In this document: positions 5,743 through 7,208 of the stretch, piece after piece
Layout: each line of letters starts with the position of its first letter
How positions within the stretch are numbered: the first letter of the stretch is position 1
From: Solirubrobacterales bacterium
Lineage (GTDB): Bacteria; Actinomycetota; Thermoleophilia; Solirubrobacterales; Solirubrobacteraceae
Length of the DNA: 7,208 nt
Reading direction: 5' to 3'
Assembly: GCA_003134675.1 (NCBI GenBank)
Contig: PLBZ01000010.1
Location: 15,179 to 22,386 of the forward strand
Notes under the pieces: generated by a model
What the model saw: only the letters and a program-made list of their open reading frames with translations
What the model was told of the DNA's origin: nothing
Database searches by the model: none
Made by a program: the position numbers and the translations under genes

Positions 5743-7077
5743 ATGTTTGACTCGCTCGCGGAGAAGCTGCAGGGGACGCTTGCTGACGTCCGCAACCACG
5801 GGACGCTGACCGAGGGGGACATCGATGGCGCGATGCGTGAGATCCGCTTGGCGCTGTTGGAGGCGGATGTCAACTTCAAGGTCGTTAGGCAGTTCACCGC
5901 TCAGGTGAAGGAGCGCTGCTTGGGCGCTGAGGTGATCGGCAAGCTGCAGGCTTCTCAGCAGGTGGTGAAGATCGTCGCGGAGGAGCTGACAGCGCTGATG
6001 GGCGGGGTTGCCGCCGACCTGAGCTTCTCCTCCAGAGCTCCGACGGTGATCCTGATGGCGGGGCTGCAGGGCTCGGGTAAGACGACCGCGACGGCGAAGC
6101 TCGCGCGGTATCTGCGCGAAGAGCACGGCTCGAGTGTGGCGGTGGCGGCGTGCGATGTATATAGGCCGGCCGCGGTGGAGCAGCTCGTGAAGGTCGGCGC
6201 GCAGGCGGGAGCGGAGGTCTATGAGCAGGGGACAGAGCGCGACCCGGTGGAGATTGCCACGTGGGCGCTACAACGCGCCAGGGAGGAGGGCAAGGATGTC
6301 CTGATAGTCGACACGAGCGGCCGCTTGCACGTGGACGAGGAGTTGATGGCGGAGCTCGTGCGGATCTCCGAGGCGGTGAAACCGCAGGATGTGCTGCTCG
6401 TCGTGGACGCGATGACTGGGCAGGACGCGGTGAACGTCGCGGAGCGGTTCGCGGAGGCGGTGCTCCTCGATGGTGTGGTGATGAGCAAGCTCGACGGGGA
6501 TGCGCGCGGTGGAGCTGCGCTGTCGGTGAGGGCGGTCACGGGCAAGCCGATCATGTTTGCCTCTACCGGCGAGAAGCTCGATCAGTTCGAGCGCTTCCAC
6601 CCCGACCGCATGGCCCAGCGCATCTTGGGCATGGGCGACGTGATGAGTCTGATCGAGCAAGCCGAGCGTCAGTTCGACGAGGGCGAGGCGGTCGAGCTGG
6701 AGCGCAAGCTGCGGCGCAACGAGTTGGGACTGGACGACTTCCTGGCCCAGCTGAAGATGATCCGGAAAATGGGTCCGCTGAGCAGCCTGCTCGGGATGAT
6801 CCCGGGGCTGGGCGGGGCACAGCTGAGCAACATGAAGGTGGACGAACGTGAGCTCGATCGGATCCAGGCGATCATCCTTGCGATGACTCCTGAGGAGCGC
6901 CGCAAGCCGGAGCTGATCAAGGGGTCCCGCCGGCTGCGGATCGCGCGCGGCTCGGGCACGAGCGTGCAGCAGGTCAACCGCTTGGTGAAGCAGTTCGGGC
7001 AGATGCGGAAGGTAATAAAGCAGGTCGGACGTGGCAAGACGCCTGACATCGGCGCGCTGATACGCAACGCGAGATGA
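5743..7077 (+). CDS. ffh: Signal recognition particle protein Ffh (SRP54)
   Basis: GTPase subunit of SRP. It binds 4.5S RNA and signal sequences emerging from the ribosome, then pairs with FtsY at the membrane. 444 residues. N domain about 1-95; G domain about 96-295 with G1 GLQGSGKT (107-114), G2 DVYRPAA (138-144), G3 DTSGR (190-194), G4 SKLD (248-251) and the closing STGEKLDQFERFHP. The M domain (about 325-430) has the finger loop MGPLSSLLGMIPG (343-355) and the RNA-binding SRRLRIARGSG (395-405). G3 and G4 carry Ser where DTAGR and TKLD are usual. The C-terminus stops soon after the M domain, without a Gly/Met-rich tail. The ATG lies 5 bp after the SPFH stop. A weak AGGA (5736-5739) overlaps that TAG stop, suggesting translational coupling. 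The SRP RNA gene is not in the window. Confidence 0.98.
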   Translation: MFDSLAEKLQGTLADVRNHGTLTEGDIDGAMREIRLALLEADVNFKVVRQFTAQVKERCLGAEVIGKLQASQQVVKIVAEELTALMGGVAADLSFSSRAPTVILMAGLQGSGKTTATAKLARYLREEHGSSVAVAACDVYRPAAVEQLVKVGAQAGAEVYEQGTERDPVEIATWALQRAREEGKDVLIVDTSGRLHVDEELMAELVRISEAVKPQDVLLVVDAMTGQDAVNVAERFAEAVLLDGVVMSKLDGDARGGAALSVRAVTGKPIMFASTGEKLDQFERFHPDRMAQRILGMGDVMSLIEQAERQFDEGEAVELERKLRRNELGLDDFLAQLKMIRKMGPLSSLLGMIPGLGGAQLSNMKVDERELDRIQAIILAMTPEERRKPELIKGSRRLRIARGSGTSVQQVNRLVKQFGQMRKVIKQVGRGKTPDIGALIRNAR

Positions 7078-7114
7078 ACGGCCTACCCACCCGGCCTCTG
7101 TCGAGCACACCGTC

Positions 7115-7120
7115 TAAGCT
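7115..7120 (+). promoter_or_regulatory. Possible -10 element (TAAGCT) before rpsP
   Basis: TAAGCT fits TANNNT and sits in the only sizeable intergenic gap, 41 bases before the rpsP GTG. A start about 7 bases downstream would fall near 7127 and give a leader of about 35 bases. No good -35 hexamer is found at 16-18 bp spacing. This start would fall at the end of the 5' arm of the inverted repeat, so an internal transcript would lack most of that arm. Confidence 0.25.
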
Positions 7121-7157
7121 CCTCTCGCAGGGTTGATATTGATGAACGCCGAGAGGA
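7120..7157 (+). promoter_or_regulatory. Inverted repeat that would mask the rpsP ribosome site
   Basis: TCCTCTCG (7120-7127) and CGAGAGGA (7150-7157) are perfect 8-base reverse complements separated by 22 bases. The inner GTT (7132-7134) and AAC (7145-7147) could add three more pairs. The 3' arm is the purine-rich rpsP ribosome site, so folding would block initiation, with the 5' arm acting as an internal anti-Shine-Dalgarno. No T-run follows, so it is not an intrinsic terminator. The repeat is directly visible; its regulatory role is inferred. Confidence 0.5.
7151..7157 (+). promoter_or_regulatory. Ribosome binding site for rpsP
   Basis: GAGAGGA ends four bases before the rpsP GTG. It fixes that GTG as the start, and the conserved S16 N-terminus begins exactly there. 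Confidence 0.65.
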
Positions 7158-7161
7158 CAAA

Positions 7162-7208
7162 GTGTCAGTAAGACTTAGGCTCACGAGAGTGGGCGGCAAG
7201 AAGGACCC
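7162..7208 (+). CDS. rpsP: 30S ribosomal protein S16 (first 15 codons only)
   Basis: The frame from GTG 7162 reads MSVRLRLTRVGGKKDP up to the window edge; the final Pro is inferred from its first two bases. This matches the conserved S16 N-terminus (xVxIRLxRxGxKKxP). S16 is a small-subunit assembly protein. Its position straight after ffh is the classic bacterial order, in which rpsP usually heads a group with a KH-domain RNA-binding protein, rimM, trmD and rplS. The gene is truncated by the window, not broken. The 84-bp gap after ffh is the largest in the window and holds a hairpin and a possible promoter, so rpsP may be expressed partly independently of ffh. Confidence 0.92.
   Translation, partial: MSVRLRLTRVGGKKD

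Noticed and set aside
7080..7096. GGCC...GGCC inverted repeat just after the ffh stop as a terminator
   Set aside because: The stem is only four bases with no following T-run, which is not enough for an intrinsic terminator.
7142..7171. A 9-codon ATG frame overlapping the rpsP start out of frame
   Set aside because: It has no properly spaced ribosome site and is short enough to arise by chance. rpsP has its own well-placed site, so a leader-peptide role is unsupported.

Overview
This is a compact, very GC-rich stretch with every gene on the + strand. It is an actinobacterial-type chromosome housekeeping cluster: the 3' nine-tenths of smc (chromosome condensation ATPase), ftsY (SRP receptor), a short nfeD-family gene, an SPFH/Band 7 (stomatin/paraslipin-like) gene, ffh (SRP GTPase), and the first 15 codons of rpsP (ribosomal protein S16). 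The strong G/C third-position bias, the GTG starts and the protein sequences suggest a high-GC actinobacterium. The SMC and SPFH sequences recall Thermoleophilia/Solirubrobacterales, but that assignment is from memory and is tentative.

Layout: smc (enters from the left edge, ends 3347), 27-bp gap, ftsY (3375-4373), 10-bp gap, nfeD-like (4384-4815), 34-bp A-rich gap, SPFH (4850-5737), 5-bp gap, ffh (5743-7077), 84-bp gap, rpsP (7162 to the right edge). The first five genes are packed like one operon. The ffh-rpsP gap is the only real intergenic region. It carries an 8-bp inverted repeat whose 3' arm is the rpsP Shine-Dalgarno sequence, plus a possible -10 element. No stretch over 300 bases lacks a gene. 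I see no tRNA, rRNA, SRP RNA, mobile element or CRISPR.

How the genes fit together: Ffh and FtsY are the two homologous GTPases of co-translational membrane targeting. rpsP and smc are their usual neighbours in many bacteria (smc-ftsY-ffh-rpsP). The unusual part is the NfeD/SPFH membrane-scaffold pair placed between ftsY and ffh, where Firmicutes carry ylxM. This suggests co-expression of membrane-protein delivery with membrane organisation or quality control.

I do not see a wholly new system. The points worth a second look are the nfeD-SPFH insertion between the SRP genes, a ~45-residue Gly/Ala/Glu-rich insertion in the SMC ATPase head, the SD-sequestering hairpin before rpsP, possible leaderless starts for ftsY and nfeD, and a four-fold 11-residue repeat in the SPFH protein.
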